From: JBBRMQ01 sp038230775
GTDB lineage: Bacteria; Acidobacteriota; Thermoanaerobaculia; Gp7-AA8
Assembly (NCBI GenBank): GCA_038230775.1
Contig: JBBRMQ010000041.1
Location: 1 to 23,056, forward strand
Direction of reading: 5' to 3'
Length of the DNA: 23,056 bases
The notes below the pieces were generated by a model, which saw nothing but the letters and a program-made list of their open reading frames with translations, ran no database searches and was not told where the DNA came from. Shown one piece after another: positions 12,818 through 21,009 of this stretch (positions within the stretch are counted from its first letter, which is position 1; the number at the start of each line of letters is the position of its first letter). Both the position numbers and the translations under genes were made by a program.

Positions 12818-14698
12818 ATGAGCGTCGGGACAGAAACATCCGAAGGGATCATCGAGTTCACCGCGCGGGCGGTGATTGCCGGCATCGTCTTCGGCGTCAT
12901 CTTCGGCGCCGCCAACGCCTACCTCGGCCTGCGTGTCGGCCTTACGGTGTCGACGTCGATTCCGATCGCGGTACTGACCGTGGCGCTCTTCAAACTCGGG
13001 CGGCGGAAGGAAGGCGTCCTCCTCGAGGCCAACATCTCGCAGACGATCGGTTCCGCCAGCTCCTCGCTGGCCACGGGCACGATCTTCACGATTCCAGCGC
13101 TCTTTCTCTGGGGCATGGCGCCGCCGTTCTGGCAGGTCGCCATCCTGGCGTTGTTAGGCGGGCTGCTCGGCATCAGCGCGATGATCCCGCTGCGCCGGCT
13201 CCTCATCGTCCGTTCGGCCGACGAGCTGCCGTACCCCGAAGGAACCGCGTGCGCCGAGGTGTTGCGCGCGACCGCGGCGAAGGCTTCGGGCGGGAAGTGG
13301 ATCTTCATCGGCCTCGCGGTCGGCGCCGCGGTGAAGCTCGCAGTGGGTGCGCAGCTACTCATTCCGTCGACCCTCACCATGCACGTGCCGGTGCTGCCGA
13401 AAGCGGATCTGGCGCTGGAAATCGCGCCCGCGCTCCTCGCCGTCGGCTACATCCTCGGCTACCGGCAGTCGGCGATCATGGCGTCGGGCAGCCTGATCTC
13501 GGCGATCGTTCTGACGCCGATCATCGCGCTCACCGGTGCCGGCCTCAGCGCGCCGATGTTTCCGGAAGCGAAGCTGACGATCGCGGCGATGACCGCGTCG
13601 CAGATCTGGTCCCGCTACGTGCGCTACATCGGCGCGGGGGCGGTGGCGGCGGCGGGGCTGGTCGCCGTCGCGCGCGCGTTGCCGACGATGGCCAGCTCGT
13701 TTGCCGCGGTGGTGAGAGGACTGCGACACGCGGATGACGGGCCCGCTGGAACGCACGCCGAGCGAACGGACCGCGACCTCCCGCCGTGGGTGGTGGTCGT
13801 CGTGCCGCTGGCGGTGGTGATCACGCTCGTGGCGGTGCCGGGACTCCTCGCCGGCAACATGAGCCTCGGTCCGCGGCTCATCGCCGCGTTAGGCGTGGCG
13901 ATCTTCGGTGCCTGCTTCGTCGTGGTGTCGTCGCGCATCGTCGGCCTGATCGGTGTGTCGTCGAATCCAACATCCGCGATGACGCTCGTGACGCTGCTGG
14001 GCGTCTCGGTGATCTTCGTGTTGTTAGGCTGGAAGGACCCGTCCGCGCGGGCGGCGATCCTCACCGTCGGTACCGTGGTCTGCATCGCGGCGTCGAAGGC
14101 GGGCGACATCTCGCAGGACCTCAAGACGGGATTCCTGGTCGGCGCGACGCCCGCCAAACAGCAGTTCGGACAGTTCGTCGGCGCGGCGTTCGCCTGTTGG
14201 GCCGTGGCCGGGACCGTGCTTCTTCTCGGTCGCGCCTTCACGTTCGGTTCACCGGACCTTCCCGCGCCGCAGGCCACGTTGATGAAGACCGTGATCGAAG
14301 GCGTGCTGTCCGGCGCATTGCCGTGGGGCCTGGTTGGCACCGGCGCGGCGCTCTCGGTTTGCGCACTGATCGCCGGACTTCCGGGATTGTCGTTCGCCGT
14401 CGGGATCTATCTGCCTCTCGGCACGTTGTCGCCGCTGTTCGTGGGCGGGATCGTCCGGCGCATCGTCGATGCCCGGCGAAAGGACAAGGCGCCCGAGGGC
14501 GATCCGGGCGTGTTAGGCGCGTCGGGGATGATCGCGGGCGAGGGTCTCGCCGGAGTCCTCATCGCCTTTCTGATCGCGGGGCTGCATTTCTCCACGAAGG
14601 ACGGTCCGCGAATCACCGGCGTTGCCGCGATCCTCATCGGCATCGCGATTGTTCTCAGCGTTTGCGGGCTGCTGTATCGAGCGGGCCGCTCCCAGTGA
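12818..14698 (+). CDS. OPT-family oligopeptide transporter
   Basis: A 626-residue polytopic inner-membrane protein of the OPT superfamily, bacterial branch, predicted to import small peptides or peptide-like metal chelates with protons. It is preceded by a good ribosome binding site (GGAGGTG, three bases before ATG). Recognisable landmarks are the N-terminal YLGLRVGLTVSTSIP, ISQTIGSASSSLATGTIFT, the PYPEGTACAEVL loop, and the cytoplasmic GDISQDLKTGFLVGATPAKQ motif that is diagnostic of this branch. About 14-16 hydrophobic segments can be counted. Length is normal for the bacterial branch. No partner genes (peptidase or siderophore synthesis) lie directly beside it, though the window also carries other amino-acid functions. 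Confidence 0.92.
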   Translation: MSVGTETSEGIIEFTARAVIAGIVFGVIFGAANAYLGLRVGLTVSTSIPIAVLTVALFKLGRRKEGVLLEANISQTIGSASSSLATGTIFTIPALFLWGMAPPFWQVAILALLGGLLGISAMIPLRRLLIVRSADELPYPEGTACAEVLRATAAKASGGKWIFIGLAVGAAVKLAVGAQLLIPSTLTMHVPVLPKADLALEIAPALLAVGYILGYRQSAIMASGSLISAIVLTPIIALTGAGLSAPMFPEAKLTIAAMTASQIWSRYVRYIGAGAVAAAGLVAVARALPTMASSFAAVVRGLRHADDGPAGTHAERTDRDLPPWVVVVVPLAVVITLVAVPGLLAGNMSLGPRLIAALGVAIFGACFVVVSSRIVGLIGVSSNPTSAMTLVTLLGVSVIFVLLGWKDPSARAAILTVGTVVCIAASKAGDISQDLKTGFLVGATPAKQQFGQFVGAAFACWAVAGTVLLLGRAFTFGSPDLPAPQATLMKTVIEGVLSGALPWGLVGTGAALSVCALIAGLPGLSFAVGIYLPLGTLSPLFVGGIVRRIVDARRKDKAPEGDPGVLGASGMIAGEGLAGVLIAFLIAGLHFSTKDGPRITGVAAILIGIAIVLSVCGLLYRAGRSQ

Positions 14699-14781
14699 GA
14701 CGGGCTGAGGTGAGCCTTCCGCAGTGTGCAGAAGTGCACGAAGCTGAGGTCGCTGGCGAGTTTCTTGCTCAACCGCCAATC

Positions 14782-15102
14782 ATGCGAACAACACTCATTG
14801 TCCTGACGGCAGCCCTTCTCGTCGGATGTAACCAGAAGACCGAAACGCAGACCACCGAGACCCCGACCGGAACCGTGGAAACCAAGACCACCACGGTGAC
14901 CATGACGGTTCCGTCCATCGACACCACCGCGACCGCGGAGATGAAGGCGGACGTGAAGGCAGGCATCAACAACGCCGCCGCCGCCACTCGCGAGGCCGGC
15001 CATGACGTTGCCAACGGCGCACGCGACGCAGCGCACGCCACCGGCACCGCGATGGAAGCTACCGGGAAGGCGATCCAGAAGAAGACGACGAAGAAGCACT
15101 AG
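14782..15102 (+). CDS. Small lipoprotein with amphipathic helical repeat
   Basis: A 106-residue protein beginning MRTTLIVLTAALLVGCNQKT, a lipoprotein signal peptide with lipobox LLVGC, so Cys16 should be lipidated. A Thr-rich linker (QTTETPTGTVETKTTT) follows. The rest is Ala-rich with repeating A-x-x-A-x-x-A spacing (AGINNAAAATREAGHDVANG and on), suggesting a long amphipathic helix like that of Lpp or YtxH-type envelope proteins. The Lys-rich end (KKTTKKH) is encoded in the 44-nt overlap with the convergent NTF2-like gene. It lies 83 bp after the OPT gene on the same strand. Function unknown. Confidence 0.72.
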   Translation: MRTTLIVLTAALLVGCNQKTETQTTETPTGTVETKTTTVTMTVPSIDTTATAEMKADVKAGINNAAAATREAGHDVANGARDAAHATGTAMEATGKAIQKKTTKKH

Positions 15103-15532
15103 CGATCTTCACGTCTTTGCCTTCGCGGCGCCAGATCATCGCGCTGATCCACCATCGACCGTCGCGGCGGAACAGTTGAATGCTGTTCACGCCGCGATTG
15201 ATCACCTCGCCCTCGCGCGTGCGTTTCGTTTCGTACGCGCTGAGGACGTGCGCCATGTCGCCGAAAACGTTCGACTGGCGCCAGATCTCCCCTTCCCAGA
15301 AGCTCGGCATCTCGCCCTGATCGATCATGCGATGGAAGTCTTTGCGATAGGACTGAAGGTCGAACTCGAAGACGCCGCCGTCGTTGATCCGCACCAGTCG
15401 CGCGCCGGGCGCGAAGATCTGCGCCTCCCGCTCCCAGTCGGGATGGCTCCCCGCTTCGTACGTGACGGTTTCGTACATGGCCGTGATGATGCTGTCGAGA
15501 TCGTTATGCACGGGCGAATCATATCCATCCAC
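15059..15532 (-). CDS. NTF2-like / SnoaL-like domain protein
   Basis: A 157-residue protein that opens with helix DLDSIITAMYETVTYEAGSH, followed by IFAPGARLVRIND, then SYRKDFHRMIDQGEMPSFWE and two long strands ending SIQLFRRDGRWWISAMIWRR. This is the standard alpha+beta cone order of NTF2-like proteins (SnoaL or DUF4440 type), with the last strand Trp-Trp-Ile-Ser typical. The C-terminal Ser-rich tail (ASASSSSSSGSPSR) is the antisense of the lipoprotein's Lys-rich end, so it may be non-conserved. The GTG at 15532 is used; a GTG at 15511 (MHNDLDS) is equally plausible. Could be an enzyme or a small-ligand binder; no catalytic residues can be assigned. Confidence 0.8.
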   Translation of the reverse strand: MDGYDSPVHNDLDSIITAMYETVTYEAGSHPDWEREAQIFAPGARLVRINDGGVFEFDLQSYRKDFHRMIDQGEMPSFWEGEIWRQSNVFGDMAHVLSAYETKRTREGEVINRGVNSIQLFRRDGRWWISAMIWRREGKDVKIASASSSSSSGSPSR

Positions 15533-15568
15533 TGAACCCTGCTGCGGATTTGGACGTACAGTTCATTC

Positions 15569-16210
15569 ATGCCGGCACCGAAGGACCTGCTCACCATTCT
15601 TTACCAACCGCGCGAAACGATGCGCCGGATCCTGGACGCTGGACCCGATCGCTGGGCCGTTCAGATCGTCCTTCTCGCCTTCGTCTGCACGGCGGTCAGC
15701 GATGCTGATGCCGGCCGGCTGAATCAAACCTTCCCCGGCATGAAGATGGTGCCGGTCCTCGCGATCGTGGCGCTGACGATGATCCTGAGCGCGCTCGGCT
15801 GGGTTCTCTTTCTCTACCTCGTCGGCTGGGTCACGACCGCGATCGGACGCGCCCTCGGCGGAGAGGGAACCGTTGCGGACGTTCGCGCGGCAGTGGCATG
15901 GGCGATGGTTCCATTGATCTGGTCGGTCATCTACAGAATCCCGGCGACGATCTTCGCAACACATTTTCATTACACGACGATGAACAGCAGGGAGATGATC
16001 TTCAACTTTCTTGCGCATGGCGGGTGCTCGATCGCGATCGTGTATTTCGCCGTCCGCTTTCTCGTGTCGCTGCTCTGCCTCTATGTCGCGAGCAACACCA
16101 TCGGCGAGGCGCAGCGATTCTCGTCGCCGATGGGTCTCGCGAGCATCGCGCTGACGCTCGCGCTGCCGCTCGCCGTCGCCGCCGCCGCGGTGCTCGCCGT
16201 ACATCAGTAG
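15569..16210 (+). CDS. Yip1-family integral membrane protein
   Basis: A 213-residue protein with a cytoplasmic N-terminus (MPAPKDLLTILYQPRETMRR), the usual start of bacterial Yip1-domain proteins, where 'P..TMR.IL...P' precedes the first helix. About five hydrophobic segments follow: IVLLAFVCTAVS, VPVLAIVALTMILSALGWVL, VRAAVAWAMVPLIWSVIY, IAIVYFAVRFLVSLLCLY and ALTLALPLAVAAAAVLAV. The motif AVAWAMVPLIW fits the conserved central helix of the family. Role in bacteria is unknown. It diverges from the NTF2-like gene across a 36-bp gap. Confidence 0.8.
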   Translation: MPAPKDLLTILYQPRETMRRILDAGPDRWAVQIVLLAFVCTAVSDADAGRLNQTFPGMKMVPVLAIVALTMILSALGWVLFLYLVGWVTTAIGRALGGEGTVADVRAAVAWAMVPLIWSVIYRIPATIFATHFHYTTMNSREMIFNFLAHGGCSIAIVYFAVRFLVSLLCLYVASNTIGEAQRFSSPMGLASIALTLALPLAVAAAAVLAVHQ

Positions 16211-16211
16211 A

Positions 16212-16544
16212 TCAGTTGCTCACCAGCACGTATCCGGGAGGTGCGAGGCCCGATGCCACGCACTGCGCGCGCGCAGCAGAGGCCTGCGCGGCCAGCGAGA
16301 ACTGAGCGGCAGCGCTCTGGCTCTTCGGAACGCCGGCCGTCAGACAGGCGTGACTGCTGTTCCCGAACGTGTCGGTCGCCGTGATGATGATGAGGTAGAC
16401 ACGCCCGTCTCCATGGCCCTCGCGTTCCGCGCGCAGCCGCAGCGAACCCGCGTGAAAATGCCCGGAGCAAGGCGAAAGATCCGTTCTCGAACCGTCCGGC
16501 ATTGGCCGGACGGATCCCTCGCCGCTTTGATTCTCGGAACTCCT
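16212..16544 (-). pseudogene. Orphan C-terminal fragment of a secreted Ig/HYR-type protein
   Basis: Immediately after the TAG stop of the M4 peptidase (16545-16547), the same frame stays open for another 110 codons. Its translation includes LRLRAEREGHGDGRVYLIII and TATDTFGNSSHACL, a sequence typical of the last beta domain of Ig-like/HYR repeat proteins, then a Ala/Ser-rich end GLAPPGYVLVSN. No signal peptide, ribosome binding site or upstream domains exist for it; the first ATG is at 16502. The most likely reading is a remnant of a separate secreted-protein gene. Readthrough of the amber stop to extend the peptidase is a less likely alternative. It ends one base short of the convergent Yip1 gene. 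Confidence 0.5.
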
Positions 16545-19500
16545 CTACGGGCACGTCGCGAACGCGTTCGTGTCCTGGATCGGCGCGAACGCCGCATTGA
16601 GCGGACTGAAATACGTCTTGACCGTGCCCGTCTGCGTGTCCGTCACCCTGAGCGTCACCTCCGCGTTCGTCAGACCTCCCGCGAACACCCAGTGGCGACC
16701 CGACAAACTGCACGCGTTCAGGGTTTTCACAATCAACTCCACGTTGTTGTCCGAAAAGAACCAGAAGTAGCCGGTGTCCGGCGTCAGCGCGACGGCCTGA
16801 CCGCTGCCGGTCTGACCCTGCGGTGTCCTCCACGCCGCTTCCACCCGGAAGCGCCCGCCGTTCAAGCAAAGCGAGGTCGACGTCGGGTTGCAGGTCGCGT
16901 TGGGTACAGGGACCGAGAGGATGGCAGCGGCATCCCGGAAGTTCGTGATCGCTTCCGTATCGCCGGTTGACGTCCCTGTCGCGGAAGGCCCGAAGCATGT
17001 GGCAAACGCATTGGTGTCGAGGATGGGCTGGAAGGCCACACCCTGCTTGTTCGAGTAGGTTCGCGTCACTCCGGTGATCGTGTCGGTAACGGTGAGAACG
17101 GCCGCGACATTCGTCAGTCCACCGCTGAAGACCCAGAAGCGTTGCGAGAATCCGCAGGCGTTCAGAGTCTTGAGGACGACCTCCACATTGGCGCTGTTGA
17201 AGAACCAGAAGTATCCCGTGTCGGCCGTCAGGCGGACCGCGTGGCCCGGACCGTTCTGTCCCTGCGGCGTCGTCCAGGTGGCGGTGACCTGGAATCGGCC
17301 GCTGTTCAGGCAGAGGGTCGTGTCCGAAACTACGCAGTTGGATTGCGGACCGGAGTACGTGCCTCTGCGGTAGATGAAGCCATACGCGGCATCTCTCAAA
17401 TAGGATGACGGCGGACCCGAGGGCGAGATGTGATCGGCTCCCAGCCCCTGGCGTTCGAGCGACACCGTGGACGCATCGTCGACCATGTAGATGATCGCCG
17501 TGTCCGCGCCATCGAAGACCGGCGCGGCCGGATTGGCGGCAATCGCGACGCCGTTGAAGTCACCGGTTTCAAGGTTGCCGGCCACCACCGTCGACACCTT
17601 GGTCGATTGGTTGAAAACCTCGAACGTGATCAAGCTGTCGCTCGTGTGGCCGAGCGCGGGATCGGAGATGTCATACCCGGGGGTGGGCGGCACGACCGTA
17701 ACCGTCTGTCCGGTCGACAAATCGATTGCGTAAATGGCCCAGAGCGCGATGCGTGTGCCGCCGGCGAGATCGAGCTCGGTCAGCGCGTCATAAAAGAGAT
17801 AGCGGCCGCTAGAGGCGAACGTCATGGAAGTCGCGTACGCCACGCGGGCCGGCGGTCCGTCCTCGGCGGGCGCATCGAGGTTGTAGGTCACGGCGGTGTC
17901 GGTCGCCACATTGACGACGACGATCCGATTGTCGGGATTCCCGGCCGAATCGAGCAGGACGAAGCCGTAGAGGTTCCCGTTAGGAGACATGGAGACGGAA
18001 AAGATCTTTCCCGGAAGGCCGAGGCAGGTCGGCGCGGCGGTCGAGCTCGCGTTCGTGTCGATGAAGCAGGCGTCCCTCTCGGGGTCGACGTAGAAGGCAA
18101 CCTTTCCGTCGCCGGTGACCGAGGGGCGGAACGGGGACATCCGGGCGTTGTCGAGAAGGATTCCCTGCGCGGGATCTCCGAGCGCGGCTTCGCGCCGGCC
18201 GAGATAGAAACCGTTGTTCTTGTCTCTGTAAGCCATGAACATCAGCGAGTCCGCACCATTGACGGTCGGCACCGTGGGTGGCGGAGGCGGAGGCGCGGTC
18301 GTGTCGTAGATCTCGACCGCGTTGAAAGCCTCCTCGGTCTTCCTGGCCTGGTTCGATCCGGCGCCGAAGATCTCCCGGGCCGACTGCACACATGCCAGCC
18401 GCGCATCCAGAAACTGGGAACTCTGCAGGAGATGGACAGTCAGGGCTCGGTAAAAAATTTTCTCTGAGTCTCCGATGCCGATCGCCCCGGGGAGCCCTTC
18501 GACCAGGTAATAAAACGCATGGTTGATGATGCTGCTATTGATGTGGACCCCGCCGTTGTCCTTGTTCCGGAAGTTATCGAGAATCGGATCGTTCTCGACG
18601 ACGTACTCGCTCATCGTCGACGGGTAGCCCCGCCCCAAGAATTGGACGGCGCCGGGGTTCTTCATGTTTCTCAGCGGTTCGGGCCCCAGGAGATCCCCCA
18701 TCAACCAATCGATCTGGCCGCCGCGGAAACGGGCCTCGACGGCCTGGCCGAAAACATCGGACATCGCCTCGTTCAAGGCTCCCGCTTGGTTCTGATAGAT
18801 CAGGTTGGCGGTCGCGCCGGTGACACCGTGGGTCAGCTCGTGACCGACGAAATCGAGGGCGCCGGCCCAGGGCTTCGCGTCGCCGAAGTACATCGCGGTG
18901 CCGTTCCAATAAGCGTTGTCGAAATTATTGTCTACGCGGACGATTGCCACCAGGCCGCCGCCCTTCCCGTCGAGCGAGTTTCGCGCGTGACGCTCGAGAT
19001 AGTAGTCATAGGTCTGGGAGAGGAGGAAAGCCGCGCTCACGCCGTCGGCCAGGGCCCAGGAGTTCGGGTCCGTAGAGGTCAGGTAGGAGAACCCATTGGG
19101 AAAATTGCCCGTGGAATCGGGAGGATTGTTCTTGTTGTCCAGGATCGTGATGGTGCCCCGCGACTTATCGAGGTTCGGCGGGGTCGAGGTCGCGTCGAAC
19201 ATCATCTTGCTCGCGTCCATCAGGTAATAGGTGCCGTTGTCGTTCCAGAGGTTCAGGGTCCGCGTCGTACCGAAGATGTCCCGACCTGATCCGGTCGCCT
19301 TCCCCGCCATGATCTCGTCGATCAACGTCAATGACGATCCGTTGACCGCGTCGATGACCGCGAGCCAGCGGGAGAGAGGCGACACGTTCACCTCGACTCT
19401 CCAGGCCAGGCGCGGCGTGCGGTCGCCGGGCGCATAGATGATCAGTTCGGGAGTGGCCGCGGACGCCGCGGCCCCTCCCGCGACCTCGCCGCGGGCGGAT

Positions 19501-20180
19501 TTCAACGCGGTCGCGGGCGTCACGATGGGGTCGGTCAGGAGGGAAGGAGTCGCAATGTAGGCCCCGTCAAAATGCGAGACCTCTCCATGGCGGTTCAGAT
19601 GCACGATCATTTCGGCGGGCCAGACCGGCAGGTCCCGATACCGTTGCTGGAACTTCAAGTGGCGGTAACCGAGATCGTCCGCGTCCCTGCTCTCGAGCCT
19701 CACTTCCCGATCCGGGTCTTCGAGTTGAAGAAGCGAGCGGTTCGCGCGCAGGAAAGTCTGCGCGGTCGCGAGATCAGGATCGCTCGAAGTCTCGACGCGG
19801 GCCGCCAGCCGGCTTCCCCTGATCTGCATGGGCGTGCCGGACCGGGGACGACTCGAAATCTCAACGTCCACACCCAGCCGCGCGGCGAGAGGAGCAGGGG
19901 CAACAGCAGCCCGGCTCGCAAGAGCCGAAGCAGATGCGCCTCTTTTGTTGCGAGCGTTCTTGATGGCTTCCCGAAGGCTCGCGCCGAGGTCGGTCGAGGC
20001 TTTCTCCAGTTTCGCTGCCTTGCCCGGCGGAATTGAGGAACGGGATTCTCCACTTGGAATCGGGTTCAGCCGGATTCCGTGAAGCGCGTCCTTCGGTTTT
20101 GCCCCAGCCGCGCTCCCGGAAAACGGGAAGGCGAGGACAACAAAAAACAGCGTCGAAGCTCGAAACGTTTTCATCTTCAT
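16545..20180 (-). CDS. Secreted M4 (thermolysin-type) metallopeptidase with propeller and tandem C-terminal domains
   Basis: A 1211-residue zinc endopeptidase precursor. Start at ATG 20180 gives signal peptide MKMKTFRASTLFFVVLAFPF and following. A propeptide with FTP/PepSY character covers about residues 60-290. The M4 domain (about 300-635) has GHELTHGV (His447, Glu448, His451), the third ligand Glu471 and Asp475 in NEAMSDVFG, exactly 20 residues after His451 as in thermolysin, and His546 in NGGVHINSSIINH as the transition-state stabiliser; all catalytic residues are intact. A Pro spacer and a TolB/WD40-like beta-propeller (about 640-945) follow. Two tandem domains (949-1062 and 1097-1210) each have CLN-x-GRF, TPQGQ, DTGYFWFF, KTLNAC, GGLTN and DTNAFATC. 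It acts outside the cell, degrading proteins. It diverges from the DUF4337 gene. Confidence 0.93.
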   Translation of the reverse strand: MKMKTFRASTLFFVVLAFPFSGSAAGAKPKDALHGIRLNPIPSGESRSSIPPGKAAKLEKASTDLGASLREAIKNARNKRGASASALASRAAVAPAPLAARLGVDVEISSRPRSGTPMQIRGSRLAARVETSSDPDLATAQTFLRANRSLLQLEDPDREVRLESRDADDLGYRHLKFQQRYRDLPVWPAEMIVHLNRHGEVSHFDGAYIATPSLLTDPIVTPATALKSARGEVAGGAAASAATPELIIYAPGDRTPRLAWRVEVNVSPLSRWLAVIDAVNGSSLTLIDEIMAGKATGSGRDIFGTTRTLNLWNDNGTYYLMDASKMMFDATSTPPNLDKSRGTITILDNKNNPPDSTGNFPNGFSYLTSTDPNSWALADGVSAAFLLSQTYDYYLERHARNSLDGKGGGLVAIVRVDNNFDNAYWNGTAMYFGDAKPWAGALDFVGHELTHGVTGATANLIYQNQAGALNEAMSDVFGQAVEARFRGGQIDWLMGDLLGPEPLRNMKNPGAVQFLGRGYPSTMSEYVVENDPILDNFRNKDNGGVHINSSIINHAFYYLVEGLPGAIGIGDSEKIFYRALTVHLLQSSQFLDARLACVQSAREIFGAGSNQARKTEEAFNAVEIYDTTAPPPPPPTVPTVNGADSLMFMAYRDKNNGFYLGRREAALGDPAQGILLDNARMSPFRPSVTGDGKVAFYVDPERDACFIDTNASSTAAPTCLGLPGKIFSVSMSPNGNLYGFVLLDSAGNPDNRIVVVNVATDTAVTYNLDAPAEDGPPARVAYATSMTFASSGRYLFYDALTELDLAGGTRIALWAIYAIDLSTGQTVTVVPPTPGYDISDPALGHTSDSLITFEVFNQSTKVSTVVAGNLETGDFNGVAIAANPAAPVFDGADTAIIYMVDDASTVSLERQGLGADHISPSGPPSSYLRDAAYGFIYRRGTYSGPQSNCVVSDTTLCLNSGRFQVTATWTTPQGQNGPGHAVRLTADTGYFWFFNSANVEVVLKTLNACGFSQRFWVFSGGLTNVAAVLTVTDTITGVTRTYSNKQGVAFQPILDTNAFATCFGPSATGTSTGDTEAITNFRDAAAILSVPVPNATCNPTSTSLCLNGGRFRVEAAWRTPQGQTGSGQAVALTPDTGYFWFFSDNNVELIVKTLNACSLSGRHWVFAGGLTNAEVTLRVTDTQTGTVKTYFSPLNAAFAPIQDTNAFATCP

Positions 20181-20229
20181 CCCAGGCTGGCGCGAGCCGA
20201 CCGACACCGTATTCTAACCACTCCCGACA

Positions 20230-20754
20230 TTGCGCGTTGATCTTCCACGGCTCGGAATTACAATCGCCACCGAGATTGCAAACGAACGGGTCGAAGGTCG
20301 CTCGGAGTCGCGCTTCAACTCGATCATCGCGGTACTCGTCGCCATCGCGGCAACATTCATGGCGCTCGGTAACGTGAAAGACGGCAATATCGTCCAGGCC
20401 ATGTCCCAGGCTCAAGCGAACGCCGTCGATCAGTGGTCTTACTACCAGGCAAAGGGCGTGAAGTTGAATCTGGCCGAAGCGACACTCGACCAGCTCGAGT
20501 TGCAGCGCGAGCTACTCCCCCAGGCGCAATCGGTCGGGATTCTGGACCGGAAGATCGCGTCGTACCGGATGCAAATAAAGAAATACGAGAAGGAAAAAGC
20601 CGACATCCGCAAGCAGGCCGAGGATTATCAGAAGCAATACGATGCGCTCAATTTTCACGACGATCAGTTCGACATGTCGGAAGCTTGCCTGACGGTTACG
20701 ATCGCGATGTTTGGCGTGCCTGCGCTGACGAAGAAGCGCTGGCTTCTCGAATAG
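20230..20754 (+). CDS. DUF4337-family membrane protein, apparently truncated at the C-terminus
   Basis: A 174-residue protein with one N-terminal membrane helix (SIIAVLVAIAATFMALGNVK), a Q/A-rich stretch containing NAVDQWSYYQAKGVKLNL, and a long charged coiled-coil (ASYRMQIKKYEKEKADIRKQ). The order and the WxxYQAK motif are those of DUF4337. Family members normally continue with one or more C-terminal membrane helices after a 'Fd.sEa.l...i' segment; here that segment (FDMSEACLTVTIAMFGVP) is followed only by ALTKKRWLLE and a stop. TTG 20230 is the only start that retains the N-terminal helix, since a stop lies at 20215; no ribosome binding site is visible. Possibly a broken gene. Confidence 0.7.
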   Translation: MRVDLPRLGITIATEIANERVEGRSESRFNSIIAVLVAIAATFMALGNVKDGNIVQAMSQAQANAVDQWSYYQAKGVKLNLAEATLDQLELQRELLPQAQSVGILDRKIASYRMQIKKYEKEKADIRKQAEDYQKQYDALNFHDDQFDMSEACLTVTIAMFGVPALTKKRWLLE

Positions 20755-20767
20755 CCAAAAGCCGACA

Positions 20768-20935
20768 GCCGATGCCATCGAGCGCGAAGACGAGATCGAG
20801 ATCGAACGGCTCGTTCTTCAGTTGAACGAGATCCTTTCCGCGCGCGATCTCCGCTGTCTAGCCTTCGCTCAACACGAATCCGAGGTCGCGCAGACCTTCG
20901 AGGAGTGCCGCCGCATTCGCCGCCGTTTTCTCCAC
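20768..20935 (-). pseudogene. Nucleotidyltransferase-like gene remnant with in-frame stop
   Basis: Reading minus from GTG 20935 gives VEKTAANAAALLEGLRDLGF then VLSEG, a TAG stop (20858-20860), and TAEIARGKDLVQLKNEPFDL followed by DLVFALDGIG. The two halves are in one frame and together resemble the middle of small nucleotidyltransferase-fold proteins, in which 'GK.iVQLKN.PFD.DL.FA.DGI' is typical. The start, the upstream active-site region and the downstream part are all missing. The similarity breaks off at about 20768, just after the stop of the truncated DUF4337 gene. A decayed fragment is the best reading. Confidence 0.5.
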
Positions 20936-21009
20936 GTATCGAGCAGAAGCCCGCAGCGGGGACCACCTGCCGTTCAACGATATGCCGCAGTTTTTGCGGC
21001 GGGGAGACC

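Noticed and set aside
12267..12821. A plus-strand frame over the secreted Tyr/Gly-rich gene
   Set aside because: The minus-strand gene has a signal peptide and a repeated helix motif; the plus frame is Val/Arg/Asp-rich and ends in the OPT ribosome binding site.
17430..18467. A 345-codon plus-strand frame opposite the M4 peptidase
   Set aside because: No recognisable domain and low hydrophobic content; antisense shadow of a confidently identified gene.
20201..20220. A -10-like TAGAAT on the minus strand upstream of the M4 peptidase
   Set aside because: No acceptable -35 hexamer at the right spacing, so a promoter call could not be supported.
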